64,000 nt of DNA from Cinnamomum chago (Eukaryota; Streptophyta; Magnoliopsida; Laurales; Lauraceae), in the NCBI GenBank assembly GCA_038049695.1, contig CP142452.1:69445501-69509500 (forward strand). The letters run 5' to 3'. The notes beneath the pieces are model-generated. The model had not been told where the DNA came from. It made no database searches and was given only the letters and a program-made list of their open reading frames with translations. Position numbers and translations under genes: made by a program. Position 1 is the first letter of the stretch; every line of letters begins with the position of its first letter. Positions 34,695 to 46,969 of the stretch are shown here, in pieces.

Positions 34695-37524
34695 ATGGGA
34701 CCCGGTGGACCTGGTGGGCCTGGTGGACCAGGCTGGGGCCCTGGACCTGGAGGTCCTCCAGGTTTTGGTGGACCTGGCTTTGGTGGTTTATGTGGTTTCC
34801 TATCTTCATGGTGAGTTCATTTTAGTTCATCATTAGTCTCTTATGTATCTGTTTATGCAGGATGGTTGAGTGGTGGTTGAGGGAGGTACGTATTTATGGT
34901 GTGAAAAAAAATGTTAGGCAGGTATGTGATTTTCTGCATTCAGAAATTTGGAAGCAGAAAAAAATGCAAATCTTTTTTTTTTTTTTTTTTTTGGCTATCG
35001 GAGGTTTTCAACCCTTTGGGCTGGACTAATTCCTCCGAGCCCAGAGGGAAGTCGGGTAAACTCTCCCATAACTCCAGTGAGATAGCGCAGTTTTGAACCT
35101 ATAACCTCCGGGTATAAACCGTTGTCCCAAGCCAACTGAGCTAGAGATATGCAAATCTTCAATTCTAAGGAAACCCAGCGGAGCTATTAGAGTCAAAGCC
35201 TCAATCAATTCATCAAATCTGTTTGTTGACGCCACTAGTTTTCTATTCTTGTTCCTATCTGCTGATTTGAGAGGTACTAGTTGGGGCCCAGGACCTCCCT
35301 AGAGTGGTCTTTTAGTGGGCCTGTTTAATTTATTTACAGCTTTGTTTAGTCTTGATAAAATTGTCTGATCTGCCCTTTGATTGGTTATATAAGCAGTCGA
35401 ATAGATTGTAGATGGGGGTTTTAATGGACTGTTCCTACTTCCCAGCCAGGCTGATTGTAGATGGGGTATTAGTGGGATAGACTTTGGCCTGATTTTCTGA
35501 TCACCTGGGCCTTTGTATGCTTTGATTCCCAGACTTGCAGGCCATATTCTGCCTGAAGAAGCCTTTTTATGGTTTGCACATGGGTGGGCTCGGACTTAAC
35601 TTTTAGGCTTGTGGGCTGGTTTGGAAACTAGTAACAGCTAGTTAGATTATGTCTTACATAAAAATCTCTAATTTTTAAGTTCTAATTTACAACTAATTGT
35701 TTTTTAAAATTATAAAAATGGTCTTATTTCATGAGGTAATTGGGGCCCACTTTTAGGAATTGTGGTAATTGGTCCTGCCTTTTAAAAATTACAATGTAGA
35801 AGTAAACCCATTATACTTATGCAATATGATCACCTTTTTTTGTTATTTGACTTTTGGTTATATTTCTGATTGATGTGGTTGCTTGAAATGAGCCCATGGC
35901 TCGGTAATCCGGCCCATTGAATTGGCTGTCCCACTGTATTTGAAAAGTATGTCACTGTTGTTGTTTCCTGCTAATCCTTGTTTCATTGTTTGACTTTTTT
36001 AGTAAAGAAAATTGGAGGACTCCTGTCTCTACTTTTGTATTAAGTAATTGCTTAGTCCCAAACAAACAACATTGAGCCTCTGTTTTGGCATTGTTGATAA
36101 AATGCTATCGAAAAAGTGGCAAAGGCCAAGGAATGAGAATGCCTACCCCATGTTACAAAAATGCTGGGGCATTCAAATCAGAGATTTTTAGTTTTTTGCT
36201 ATCGGAGGGTCCCCAACCTTTTGGGTTGGACTAATCTCCCGTGCTTAGAGAGAAGCCGGGTAAACTCCCATGTGGCCTAGTGTGGTAGTGCAGTTTCGAA
36301 CCTACAACCTCCGCGTGCAAATCTTGATCCTAGCCCAACTGAGCTACCCCTTGGGGTTAAAAAACTCACTCTCTGCAAATCAGGGACTTAGAAATCTACC
36401 GAAACTCACTCTCTGGCTTCCTTGGGCTTCTAATTAGGTGATATCCATGGCTCTTTAAATACTTGGTCACATCTGCTAGTTGGATTGTTCTGAAGTAAGT
36501 CATAATATGTGGGGTGGTCGAATCAGGGGTCTAGAAAAAAACTGAGAATTTCTATAGATACCTTGTTTCAGACAACACCCCCCAGCTCTATAGAACCTAA
36601 TAATCTCCAAGCCCACAGGCACATCATCAAACTGTTGTTTGCTTGCAATGGGCTACTCTTGCTTTGACTTTCATCTTTATTTTCTCATTTTGAGTTTGAC
36701 CTGAGAGAGAGGTATGCCCCCACCTCCACCTGGACCTGGGCCAGATTTGGTCCCCTTATCTGGAGGCCCATTTGGCTGTGGTCTCTGTGATGGGTTGTCT
36801 ACTAGTATTGTCTGGCATCTTCTTGGTGTGTATATCTTCTCTGTTTTGAGTTCTGATTAGTCCAGATAGACCCAGTGGATGTAGCCCATCAATGGATGCT
36901 GGTCTCTGGCCAAAATCCGCCTGACCCCAATTCGGATGACGGCCCCTACAGTTAAGCCCTGGAACTTTAGATCTTATTGGGCTGAACCCAAATCCATCCT
37001 TCACAGCTTATTATACTTGAGCCTATATTGAGCATGCTTGGGCAATCATAACCTTTGTTGAATTAGGCTTGGTTCTAGGCTCCAGGTTTTGTTTCAGACC
37101 CAGACTCTTGATCGACTCATCGAGTCGAGTATTTGATTGACTCGCAGACTTCGGGGACGTAAGAATCCGAGTTGACTCGGCCAGGCCGCTGCGAGTTAAA
37201 ATGAGTATTCAGATAATACTTTTTTTTTTTTTTTAAATGTTTGCTTTCAATTTTCATCTACAAAACTTTGACATACAGATGGTTTATGTTTTTCTCTACT
37301 TATTAGTTTTTTTTTTTTTTTTATGTTTGAAGTTTTCGTTATTCAGTGAGTGGAGATGATTGTTTGCTAAGAACAGAGTTAGAAATAATCCTGTTACCTA
37401 ATTGTGGTGTTTATTCTGTGTGTTTGGCAGCTTCTACTTTCTGTGCTGTTGCTGCTTGCTACAGCAGTGCTGTGGCCCATTGTTTGGTGGGCCAGGTGGA
37501 CCAGGTGGGCCTCGTCCATTTTGA
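34695..37524 (+). CDS. Small CYSTM-like Gly/Pro-rich, Cys-rich protein, two exons, 69 aa
   Basis: Exon 1 is 34695-34810 and exon 2 is 37431-37524, joined by ATG|GTGAGT and TTGGCAG|C. The splice completes a Cys codon. Residues 1-38 are repeats of GGP/GPG (MGPGGPGGPGGPGWGPGPGG at the start, then PPGFGGPGFGG). Residues 39-54 form a short hydrophobic, Cys-rich block, CFYFLCCCCLLQQCCG. It resembles the C-terminal module of plant CYSTM stress proteins, which sits at the plasma membrane. The tail is again GGPGGPGGPRPF. A polyadenylation signal AATAAA lies at 37554, 30 bases past the stop. Splicing restores a frame that neither exon suggests alone, which supports the model. Family membership is by resemblance only. 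Confidence 0.72.
34975..35148 (-). mobile_element. tRNA-derived SINE, copy 1 (intron of the CYSTM-like gene)
   Basis: The poly-A tail appears as poly-T at the left. The target duplication ATGCAAATCTT is exact at 34964-34974 and 35149-35159. On the minus strand the head reads TAGCTCAGTTGG (A box) and GGTTCAAAACTG (B box), a normal tRNA promoter spacing. The tail reads CCGACTTCCCTCTGGG, then GGAGGAATTAGTCCAGCCCA, then AAAGGGTTGAAAACCTCCG. Confidence 0.88.
36190..36358 (-). mobile_element. tRNA-derived SINE, copy 2 (same intron)
   Basis: Same architecture as copy 1. The minus strand starts AACCCCAAGGGGTAGCTCAG, with B box GGTTCGAAACTGC and tail GGAGATTAGTCCAACCCAAA. The poly-T is short and interrupted, so this copy is older. 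No clear target duplication. Confidence 0.8.
36713..36870 (+). pseudogene. Decayed second copy of CYSTM-like exon 1
   Basis: From an ATG at 36714 the frame reads MPPPPPGPGPDLVPLSGGPF, then GCGLCDGLSTSIVW. It parallels exon 1 (Gly/Pro stretch, then GGLCGFLSS before the splice). The donor that should follow (GTGAGT in exon 1) is not recognisable after STSI. It could be an alternative first exon using another donor, or the trace of a tandem gene duplication that lost one exon 2. Confidence 0.45.
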
Positions 37525-37559
37525 GGTGGTACTTTGATGTAATGCATTTGTGTAATAAA

Positions 37560-39725
37560 TGGAATGATGTTGATGACATTGTCCAACATGGATTTTCTTC
37601 ATTGTAATTGGAGTTGCTGATGTCTCCATTATCTATATACATGTTCTCAGTGTCTGCTTTCTTTACTAGTTAGTTATAGATGGTGTTACTAGTTATCTGA
37701 ATGCATGTCAGGGCTCTAAACGGGTCGAATCTGGGCCAGCTCTGTGTTGGCCCAATTCAATAGACGAATTATGGTTAATTTTGATTCCAATGTCAAGAGA
37801 ACAGAACCTTGGAAACTTGACTCAATGGGGGAGGTCATTGAGTTGCGTAACACAGGCGAGTCTAATCAAGTACCCGATTGGATTCCATAACTCGTTTGAC
37901 TCGACTAACTCGGTGACCTATCTTAGTCGAGTCGACCTGCCCATAAATGGGTGAGCCCAACCTAGTTTTAAGACAATGGAAATAACATGCCTTGGATGGA
38001 GCCAGATAGTTCCAGGTCCAACCCCATTAGAAAAATAGTGAGGCATTACATTGTGTAGATATGAATGGCTGGCTCATGTTCTCTCATGTTTTTACAAGTG
38101 GGTTTGAGGACTCTATAATGCTCTTCAAGTTCAACATGGAAATCCTATTCATTTTAGAAGATTGATGATTAAGAAAGAACTATCTTCATTTTGTACATAG
38201 ACAGATAAAAATTTTCTCTCATCCATGTGAGTTGTAACCACACTGGACCCAGACCTAAACCCAATTACTTTATAAGGTTTGGGTATCATTCCTAGGATTA
38301 TTGCCTGATTTGGACCAGGACCTAAAAACGGCACCGATGATTTTTTTTTTTTTTTTTTTTGGGGTTATTTGGGTCTGGGTATGGTTGGATCCGTTCCAGG
38401 CCCGACCTGCTGCCTCGCTAATCAGGCCAAACATGACAATATAGTTACAAATTAAACAAAGTAAACTATATTACAAAGCACCAGTTCAAGTGAAACCTGG
38501 TCCCAATGAAGGATCTTGCTTAGTTTTTAATATACTTGTTAATACTATCATAATCTATATCATAGTGGCATTTGAGATATGCAAATGAGCGCAACAGAGT
38601 TGGATATGTATGTCAAATGTCAATCCACACCATTTATCTTATGGATCCCACCTTGGTCCGAGGAATATTAGAAGTAGGACCATCATTTGATAATGGCAGC
38701 CATTAATCTGGACCGCCCGATAATGGATAGATCATGCCCTCAAGATTTTACCCAGATGTAAGAATCCTAACCGTCCATTATTTGTCATATCACGATCAAA
38801 TTCAGACCATTATGATATAGATACAGGCCATCAAACAAAGGGCTAGGATTTCCCAACTCAAGTGTATATAAATTCGGTCAGGGAGATTAGGATTACTACT
38901 ATCAAGGCCATTTCTCGCGCATGGCCCATTGTTGGTGGGCTAAATCAGATCAACAGTGGACGTGACTGATCCAGATAACTTAATTTACCCAGCTTGGTTA
39001 TTTAAGGAGATTAGGATATGGAAACTGAAGATCTCATTGATGGGCCATGCTTCAAAAATCTCCAAGACAGGAAAATCTACCGCGCTGTTAATACTTTTTT
39101 TCAACTTAGATCAAAGTTTGGTTATCCATTTGGATTCTGGAAGCCTACGCTCAAATGATCTGTGGGTAGCAGTTAGTGGACAAAAAAATGCCCATTGATT
39201 GGGATGAGTAGGATCATTTCATCATTTTGAATTTCAGGTTGCCGTCTCGCGGGTCCATGACCTGATGGTGAGATCCACCAGCATCCTCCTTACCATCAGA
39301 TACCTGGGAATTCAAATATTCTGATGCTACAACAAATACATTTCTTGATCATGACAACATCTTAAAACCATTTTGTAGATTACCAGAAATAACTCCTCAG
39401 CTCCTAACAATCCAAGTAGTTTGAAAACTAGAGAAAAATGATGCATTGTCACCAATAAAAGGCATTTTTAGGATTCACACAGACAAGCAATGAACAAAGT
39501 ACAAATATATCATGAGATTATGAGGTGTAAGAATAGGACTGTACATATAGCATCTACAAGTTTGATAAATATAGTTGATTTCATCATTTAAGAAGCACAA
39601 ACTGCTTCCGATAAATTATAAACTGAAAAACAAACAGAAGTCGATGGAACACACTTCTGGGTTCAGTATGGATGTGATGCCTTCAGAAATCCTCACAAAC
39701 CAAAATAGAAGCCTTCATTCGCCAT
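37560..39725. other. Spacer between the CYSTM-like and F-box genes
   Basis: Holds GC-rich GGTCCGGACC-style fragments (37700-37960, 38260-38420), a 22-base T run at 38341, and a TATA-like GTGTATATAAATTCGG at 38862 with no recognised gene behind it. An 80-codon frame at 38956-39198 is not recognised and is probably chance. Confidence 0.45.
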
Positions 39726-39729
39726 AAGA

Positions 39730-40920
39730 TTAGACAGACCAGTGTAGGTTCATTGAGGGCGGAAACCACCGAGGTTCGATCCATACAAAGTTTGAACACC
39801 TGCAATCTTCTTGACAAAATAAACACCCATCAAGTTTCCCATCTTCCAAATCATATGACACACCCACACATCTAGGTCTGAAGGTATCAAAATATACCAC
39901 ATTCTTTGTTCCTTTTGCGGCATGCGCTGATACAGACGTACGGCCTAGATACAATGTCCTGTCTTGGAAGCCATTCACCTTCACCCAAGAATATCCGTCC
40001 AACCAGAAAACACCCACTGAATTTTTGGAAGCCTTCTTGAAACAGTACATGATCTGCCCCCCTGACTCGACCAAGTATAATGTATCAAAATCATTCACCT
40101 GAGGCCCATCTAAATCACTCCATGCATCATCAACCACACTGAAAATGCCCACCTTACCCATGCAATCCAAGCAATAGAAAAACCCGCCGCAGAAAACCGC
40201 ATGGGTGAAATTACAGAATCCACTTGTAAATAATATTTTAGTAGTCCACTTATCATCCCCTCGACGACAGATTCTAATATCCACTACGTTTGGAGAGGAA
40301 CGATGGACATGACCAATTCCAAAAATGATGCAACCAGGAGAAGAAGGAGGTTCAGTAAAAGTCACCACCGAAAAGCAATCCATGAAAGGGGCATCAATCC
40401 TAGCCTTAGTGATAGGATTGAAGAAGAAAAGAGAAGAGTGCCTCACAGACAATAGGAGTAACCACCCATGTCCTGCAGCAAGGCAGCGGACCCCACACAA
40501 CTCAGGAATCTCAATTGAGTAGATTTTTTTACTCAGTGGATCAAGCAACATGCGTGTAGTCTCACTGCTCGTTTCATTAGAGAACATGAGCCATGGGGGC
40601 TGGTTCGGCGGTAGGCTTTCCACGGGGAACTGCAGACAAGCTAAACGCCAACTCCGGCAAACACCACGGAAACTGAGATACCCGAGGAAAGATATATGGT
40701 GCAAGATCAATGGTAAGATATCTTGAGGGAGCTCTACACAATGACTTTGTTCTGCCTCTATTGTCTTCGACCTTCTCCATTCAAAATTTTTTCTTTTTGT
40801 CATTTTACGTGTAATGCTGATTTCTAGAGGAAGCTTGTTTAAACAAATTTGTATTGTCCTTTCCATCTTAGTCTCCTTATTCGTAGACAATTGTTGATCT
40901 TCCCTGCTGCTTCTGGCCAT
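39730..40920 (-). CDS. F-box protein with DUF295 domain, 396 aa
   Basis: One open exon with stop at 39730-39732. I place the start at the ATG at 40920 (MARSSREDQQ), just behind a strong splice acceptor (TTTATTTCTTGTGATCAG, ending about 40925). An upstream in-frame ATG at 40989 would give 419 aa, but its extra residues lie in what looks like intron. The F-box is at residues ~63-95 (ELPQDILPLILHHISFLGYL, then SFRGVCRSWRLAC). It is followed by a DUF295 region with AAGHGWLLLL, FFFNPITKARI, CIIFGIGHVH, HAVFCGGFFYCLD, GIFSVVDDAW and a C-terminal C-x5-C. F-box proteins recruit substrates to SCF ubiquitin ligases through SKP1; the substrates of DUF295 members are mostly unknown. Length and order are complete for the family. 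Confidence 0.9.
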   Translation of the reverse strand: MARSSREDQQLSTNKETKMERTIQICLNKLPLEISITRKMTKRKNFEWRRSKTIEAEQSHCVELPQDILPLILHHISFLGYLSFRGVCRSWRLACLQFPVESLPPNQPPWLMFSNETSSETTRMLLDPLSKKIYSIEIPELCGVRCLAAGHGWLLLLSVRHSSLFFFNPITKARIDAPFMDCFSVVTFTEPPSSPGCIIFGIGHVHRSSPNVVDIRICRRGDDKWTTKILFTSGFCNFTHAVFCGGFFYCLDCMGKVGIFSVVDDAWSDLDGPQVNDFDTLYLVESGGQIMYCFKKASKNSVGVFWLDGYSWVKVNGFQDRTLYLGRTSVSAHAAKGTKNVVYFDTFRPRCVGVSYDLEDGKLDGCLFCQEDCRCSNFVWIEPRWFPPSMNLHWSV

Positions 40921-40989
40921 TCTTCTGATCACAAGAAATAAACATATGAATAGTTCTGTCATACCACCATATCTCATAATTTCATTCAT

Positions 40990-43468
40990 GTATCAGAGAA
41001 CATTTTCTTCATACAATTATCATACAATTACCTATATATTGGCAATAAAAAAAAAAAAAAAAACACCCCTGTCTCTTATGCAGAAACAAGGATTATTAAC
41101 CCTTTAATTTCCAAACAAGTGCGAATATTAATATTTGACAAGAAAAAGATGCATATACTCTACAAGAATATTAATATTTGAAAAGTAGCCAATCTTAAAC
41201 TGAAAATTCTTGAAGAATAATAGTCGTTTGTCTCATTCTGCTACTTTAGTATAATGCTGGACGTCGAAGGATGCTGGCAGGCTCTGCGACTGCTGGTCCT
41301 CTTCTGCTGAAGGTCTAAGGGCTCTTCTTCTTCTTTTTCTTTTTCTTTTTCCTGCTTTCCCAGTTGAGGGGCTGTTGAATGGGATTGTGTTTGGGATTTT
41401 AAGTTTTTCCTCTAATTTGAGAGGTATACGGGTAATGATCATCAAATATGAGGAGAAAACCCATTTGGAGGGGGAAATTACCAAAGAACAAAAAGAAAAG
41501 GAAAGAAAAGAAAAAAAAACGTAAAGACAAATTGTTTTGGTTGGAACAGACCTGTTTCTGTTGTTCCAGCCGGAATGGTTGATTTGCGGCCAGAATTGGC
41601 CGGAGCAACTGGAACAAGCTGGAATGCTTTGGGACGGTATTCCCTTCCATTCTTTGTCAATCCTGGAATGTTCAGGTCAATTCCGGCTAGAACGGAATGG
41701 AGTTGACAACTATGGCCCTTGGCAGTAATATTTGAAAAGTTCCCAACCTTAAACTGAAAACTTTGGCCCTTGGCAGTCATATTTGACAATGATGGCCCTT
41801 GGCAGTAACATTTGGTTTTGTCTAGTTCATCCACACCGGTAATATAATGCCTTAACTAGTTCTGTTAGTATAATCCTAGATGTAGCATAAAGAGTAACAA
41901 ACATACAGAAAGGTCTCATTTTCTTTTTCCTTTTTTTTAAGAACAGAAAGGTCTCATTTTCCTTTGTAAGATTTGTTTTCTATCTAGTTATTCATTCCCC
42001 CCCCAAAAAAAAAGATTTGTTATCCCCTCTCTCTCTCTCTCTCAAATGCAAGCACTTAACTGGTCCTCAATGTTCTTATGTTTTTTTTTGGGCTTGTGGT
42101 ACAGGTGTGGTACTTTAACTTGAGGACCCATGGATCGATCGCTAGGCATGTGAGTGAAACTAAGGTGCCAACACTACTCAACCATGAGTGTGTTGGCATT
42201 GCTCCTCGCTGTTCATTATCACTCATTTCACGAGCAATTACCATGTGAAGGTGTTAGGCCCAGTCTGCGAAGAAACTAGGCATATGACCTTTCTACTTTC
42301 CTACCCAAAGGATTCTACCAGAACACCCACACTATGCAGCCTAGAAGCACAGGCTCTCTCTTTTCTTTTTCTTTTTTAACTTTATGGGTACCTTTTGCAT
42401 TTTCCTACAGGTTTCCTGGGAAAGGGGAGGGGTTGGGCATTCTTGATGAGAGAACGAAGCCCTGGTTGGGTTAAACCAGCAAGCGAGAGGTCAACTGTCT
42501 GAGGACAATGGTTCTCCAACCTCTCCCCATAAAAATGAATTCAAGCATTTGAATAAAATTGATGGCCACTTGCAGATATCTGTCCTTGTTCTTTATCTTC
42601 ACTCCTTCGATGGAAAGCACTTTCCTTAAAAACCATTAGGAAAAATGAAAAGCATACACTAAGACCTCTAATCAATAGAAGCTTCCATTTATTAACAAAT
42701 AACGCTATCATCACACTTACATTACATTCTGCCAAGAATTTCCAACTAGAAATATCACCAATTCCAAAATCCCAAAACTTCTTGGCGGACAAAATCCAAG
42801 AGAACAGGGGCATTGATCTCCTTTGGTACAGAAAGAAAGAGAGAACACTTGGAGGTTAACAGATACAACAATGAACAAACTACCATCCGAAACCAAGGAA
42901 AGCCGATAGGTTCTCCAAACTACAAGGGGAAAAACCAGGTGACAATGCTTCCTCATATCTCAAGAAAAGCATACTATATCAATGCAACCAACCCCAAGAC
43001 CTTATTTTAACCTTGACTTGTAGATTGAGTCGAATTATTGACTAGTGAAACCTGCCTCAAACCTAGTTTGATTGTTCATCAGCACTGCTAATTGGATAAC
43101 ATCAAACAACATCTGGACAGGTAGTAGCTAAAATTCTACTAGATTGATACATGAGGGTGGCCCATCAATGATAGTGCAAAAAATGAGGTTTTAGGATGGA
43201 AAAATGCAACCGAGGATACCTCTTAAGAGTTCTTAGCTCAAAAGGGCAATCAAAATCAGCACATGGCCTGTGTCTTGAGCCATAAACCTTTTAGAGTCAA
43301 CATTGAAGGAGCTTCCAAAGGAGTCCACAGCAAAGGAGGAATGAGGCCTATTCATCACAATAACTTTGATAGAAGAAACTGAATTTTCATTTGTGTCCTA
43401 ATTGGCATTGAGGACGCACTTGCTTAAACCTCCCACTATAGTGTCCTAATTTGAGGCAAATTCAAGGA

Positions 43469-43513
<45 letters not shown>

Positions 43514-45160
43514 ACAACTAAAACACTTAAATAGAACTCCAACTATGACAATTTTTAGGACTTCCATTCCTGTAACGCTGAACTTGAAATCTGTCTGGCT
43601 TCCACTTTCAACAACTAAGATCCCAACTTCTCTCTAGTTTTCCAGTTTTATTTTCTTTCCCTCTTTTAATTTTTTTTAAATGGATTCTCCAAAGTTCAAT
43701 AGAGAAATGATTCAAAGAAGAGTCTTAATGTGGGATCATGATAATGAGGACAGGTATCAAATTGCCATAAACATTTTTGAAGGTGATGGAATTCAAGCAC
43801 ATCCAGATACTCCAAAAAAACTGAACGGCGCACTGGGACCCTTAATAAATAATAATATAAGTTTTTCCCCTTCTTGTAATCTTAAATCCAAATCTACCCA
43901 AATTTGGATTCTGGACTTAGTAAATTGTATTCGGGGAAATATCTTAATATAATTATGCCTAAAAGTTTCTTTGGATCCCCATGATATCTGCATAAATCTG
44001 GGAGAAAGAGAATTCAACATACTTGTCCATAACCTTTTGTGTTGAAAGGAAAATTCAAAACCGAAAGGAAAGGGGATTACTTTTGCAGGGTAGATCTGGA
44101 AGACGTAACAATTAAAAGGAGAGTGACCCATCAATTAATCTGTTGAAACTTGAACTAGATAAGCATTTTATAAGTCAGCTTTAAGCCTCCTATCTCAATG
44201 AAAATGGTACAGATCCACCAAATAGAAAATATGGGCAAGCCTAGAAGCTGTAAAGATATCAAAAGAGGCGTGACAGGGATCACGCACATGTGGAATAGAT
44301 ACGCGGTAGATTTGTTTTAGGGAAATTAGTTTGTTACTCATGAAGAAACAATCATATATATATAAAAATAAAAATAAAAATTGTTTGTGGGTGTGTGTTA
44401 GTAGAAAAGAATGCTCATCAAAGTACAGGAGCTGAACTGGGGTGCCAATTTAGCTAAATGCTTGATACATATCTAATTGGCTGAAAACAACTCAAGAGGC
44501 TTTGGACTTGTATAGGACAGTATAATACAACCAAGTGAAAACAAAAGGGCACCATTCATTTCATCCAATAATCATGGAAAAATTCAAACCTCAGACTAAT
44601 TTCTTCAAGGTATCATTCTAAAATATGATTGATACAAGCAGCAAGGAAACATCTGTCACTTAAAAAAATAAAAAAAAAACTCAGTTTTGGGAAAAAGGAG
44701 GGAGGAAGCAATCTTCCATATATCAAATTGATGCCAATTACTATTTATTTCACCATTCTCACCTCAAGAGCAAGAACATTATAGAGGAAAAAAAAAAAAA
44801 AACCCACAAAAAAACCCTTTTTTTATTTATTTATTAAGTTTCTGATTGAATTCATGGAATTGGACTACTAACTGCAAAACCCAACAAGGAAATAAAGAAA
44901 TCTCAATGAATAAATTACAACAAAAGAAAAAATGGAATTTACAGATCAATTCAAAAACATTAAACTAAACAAACCCCAAATTAGAACAAACAAAACATGA
45001 CCCAGATCAAATTAGAACAAACAAAACATGACCCAGATCAAATTAGAACACATGAAACTAGGAATCAAATCCTTGGGATTGGGGAAGGGAAGAAGGGGGC
45101 AAGAGAAGTAATTGCAATTAGACCCCTCGTTGTTTTTAGTTTTTTCGTTTTCATTTCTTA
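40990..45160 (-). other. Upstream spacer / possible 5' UTR intron of the F-box gene
   Basis: I see no supported coding exon. It contains an imperfect direct repeat of ~40 bases (41168-41210 and 41728-41770), three TGGCCCTTGGCAGT copies (41711, 41763, 41791), (CT)n at 42027-42044, a long (CT)n at 43472-43509, and a 31-bp tandem repeat (44981-45050, about 2.3 units, TTAGAACAAACAAAACATGA at the start). Frames at 41233, 42541 and 43793 (minus) are not recognised. Confidence 0.45.
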
Positions 45161-45161
45161 C

Positions 45162-45327
45162 CTTCGACTCCAAAAGTCTCCTCGGGCCGGAAGTGAAGTC
45201 ACCAGTGGCTGTGGGGGTTGTTTGTGGTGAAGGATACGTGACATGACATTTCTTTTCTACTGGTGCAAGAGGAGAGAGATGGCGGCCTAAATGACGTGGC
45301 GTTTGGTGATTGGTGCTGATTACGTAA
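45162..45327 (-). promoter_or_regulatory. Candidate 5' UTR exon and promoter on the minus strand
   Basis: On the minus strand GAGTCGAAG is followed by GTAAGAA, an excellent donor, at 45162/45161. Upstream within ~170 bases are TGACGTGGC (45292-45300 on plus, G-box/C-box type) and the palindrome TTACGTAA (45320-45327), both typical bZIP sites. The exon could lead into the F-box coding exon through the acceptor near 40925, a ~4.2-kb 5' UTR intron. This is inference. Confidence 0.35.
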
Positions 45328-45484
45328 GTACGGACCGGGGCAATAGTTCAATGGATCAAGGATTGCTTAGTATTTGGGTTGGAATTGAATTAAGTGATTA
45401 AAAGCCCAAAAAGCTCGGACCGAGTAAGAAGGGGTTGTAATTTAGTTCTAATTTCTTCATAGTAATTGTTAGAGAGCTCGAAGA

Positions 45485-45595
45485 ATTGAGGGCTGGCCTT
45501 GTGGATAAGGCGCTTGCTCCCATGGGGTTTCGAACCATGGTGTAAGTCCTTTACATCCTATGACTTGGCCACTGGGCCAACGGAGCGAAAAAAAG
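45485..45595 (-). mobile_element. tRNA-like SINE head fragment, different type
   Basis: The minus strand reads TTGGCCCAGTGGCCAAG (A box) and GGTTCGAAACC (perfect B box) about 45 bases on. No tRNA cloverleaf is completed and no matching tail or poly-A is obvious, so it is a fragment rather than a tRNA gene. The shared tail of the other SINEs here is absent. Confidence 0.5.
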
Positions 45596-45599
45596 TTGT

Positions 45600-46250
45600 T
45601 AGTAAGTTGGAACGATTGATTTGGGCCAGCCTGATTGACTAAATGGGCAAGCTGGGGCCCAACAGTTACGATCTACATTGGGCTTGTGCTGGATATGGGC
45701 TTGTGTTTCTAAAGTTGGGATTAACACAATCTTATGAATTGTTAATCAATAGATCAATCACATTATTAATCCTATGTTGAATCTTACAGTGTGACCGACT
45801 CTTATTGACGTAAACCAGAGGATGTGGTGTGATTGGAGGGGAGGGACGATATCTGTTTTGAATGGTTCAGATTATCAATAAGTAAGCGCCATGGTGGAGT
45901 TCACACATCCCACTCACAGGAACTATGTGGAGAGCAAGCTGTAGGTGGGCCATTATCAATAAATCCAAATGGTTCGATATAAAGACCTTCGGGTATTGGT
46001 TCTGCCACACTGATGGAAATTGAGCCCATTGATATCCAAACAATTAATCCAACGGTGTACTATTTGACTGACAATCATGAGGGAATAAATATGGGATATA
46101 TATTATGAACAGTTGGGATTTCATTAAGTGGGCCTCACTGATCATTTTCCAGCTCATTTTGCAAAGCAGAGTCACAGCTGTGAGAGGGGATCCGGACTCT
46201 GAAAAATAGAACAAGCCTGGATAGGAGTGTACTCCTCTGAGGACCACCTT
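45600..46250. other. Spacer
   Basis: I see no gene; the text is of the generic GTGGGCC/GGGACCCAC type that recurs in spacers throughout the window. Confidence 0.4.
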
Positions 46251-46253
46251 GAA

Positions 46254-46405
46254 TTTTTTTTTTTTTTTTTTTAGCTATGGGAGGGTTCTCAACCCTTAGA
46301 ACTGAACTAATCCCTCCGGACTAAGAGGGAAGTCGGGTAAACACTCCGGTAGTCCCAATGTGATTGCATTAGTTGACTCAACCTTCGATTTCTGAAGAGG
46401 GGTGG
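46254..46405 (-). mobile_element. tRNA-derived SINE, copy 3 (tail plus partial head)
   Basis: Poly-T at 46254-46272 is followed by the shared tail (AGCTATGGGAGGGTTCTCAA; CCTCCGGACTAAGAGGGAAG). The head is of the copy-4 type (AACCTTCGATTTCTGAAGAG at 46380) and is cut short. Confidence 0.75.
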
Positions 46406-46969
46406 ACTACCTAGAGGAGGTGACAAGAGGGCAAAATGATTGATAGTTTTAGATGAGGATTGATGTTAGAAGAAATCAGTGAGATCAATTGATCCCCATC
46501 AGTACTGGAGGTTCTCAAAGCTTAATTGCTAAATAAAAATGCAAATTTTGTGACAAACTTCAGTGGTGATTAATGTTGAGAATAGTTTTAATTTAGAGCC
46601 ATTGCTAGTTCAAGGTGGAAGAAGATTAGATTAATGACAGGCAGACACAACATCAGATTTTCATAAATTTGATTTCTCACTTCCTGCCCTCTTCTCATCT
46701 TGTCTAATCATATGATTTACATAATCTAATTGAAAATAGGTCCATCTCTAAATGTGGGGTCGAAACTTGGCCCAGTGCCAATGGAGGGATGGGAGGGGAG
46801 TGATTTTGAGCGATCTTGATTTGTAAAGGGTGGGTCCCATCTAGCAGCCTGTCTAGATAAGTGGGGCTCACTAGTTGCAAGCACCAAAGGCAACGTGGGA
46901 CCCACTAGATGATGGGCAGGATAGGTGGCAATGAGGATACTTGGGCCTCAGGTGATGGGCTCTGCCTCT

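Noticed and set aside
35080-36358. tRNA genes suggested by A and B boxes
   Set aside because: The boxes belong to SINE heads with tails, poly-A and (for copy 1) an exact target duplication; no cloverleaf or anticodon stem forms a normal tRNA.
41233-41484. Basic frame with a KRKRKRRRR run
   Set aside because: Arises from a CTT/TTC-rich repeat read backward; no conserved context.
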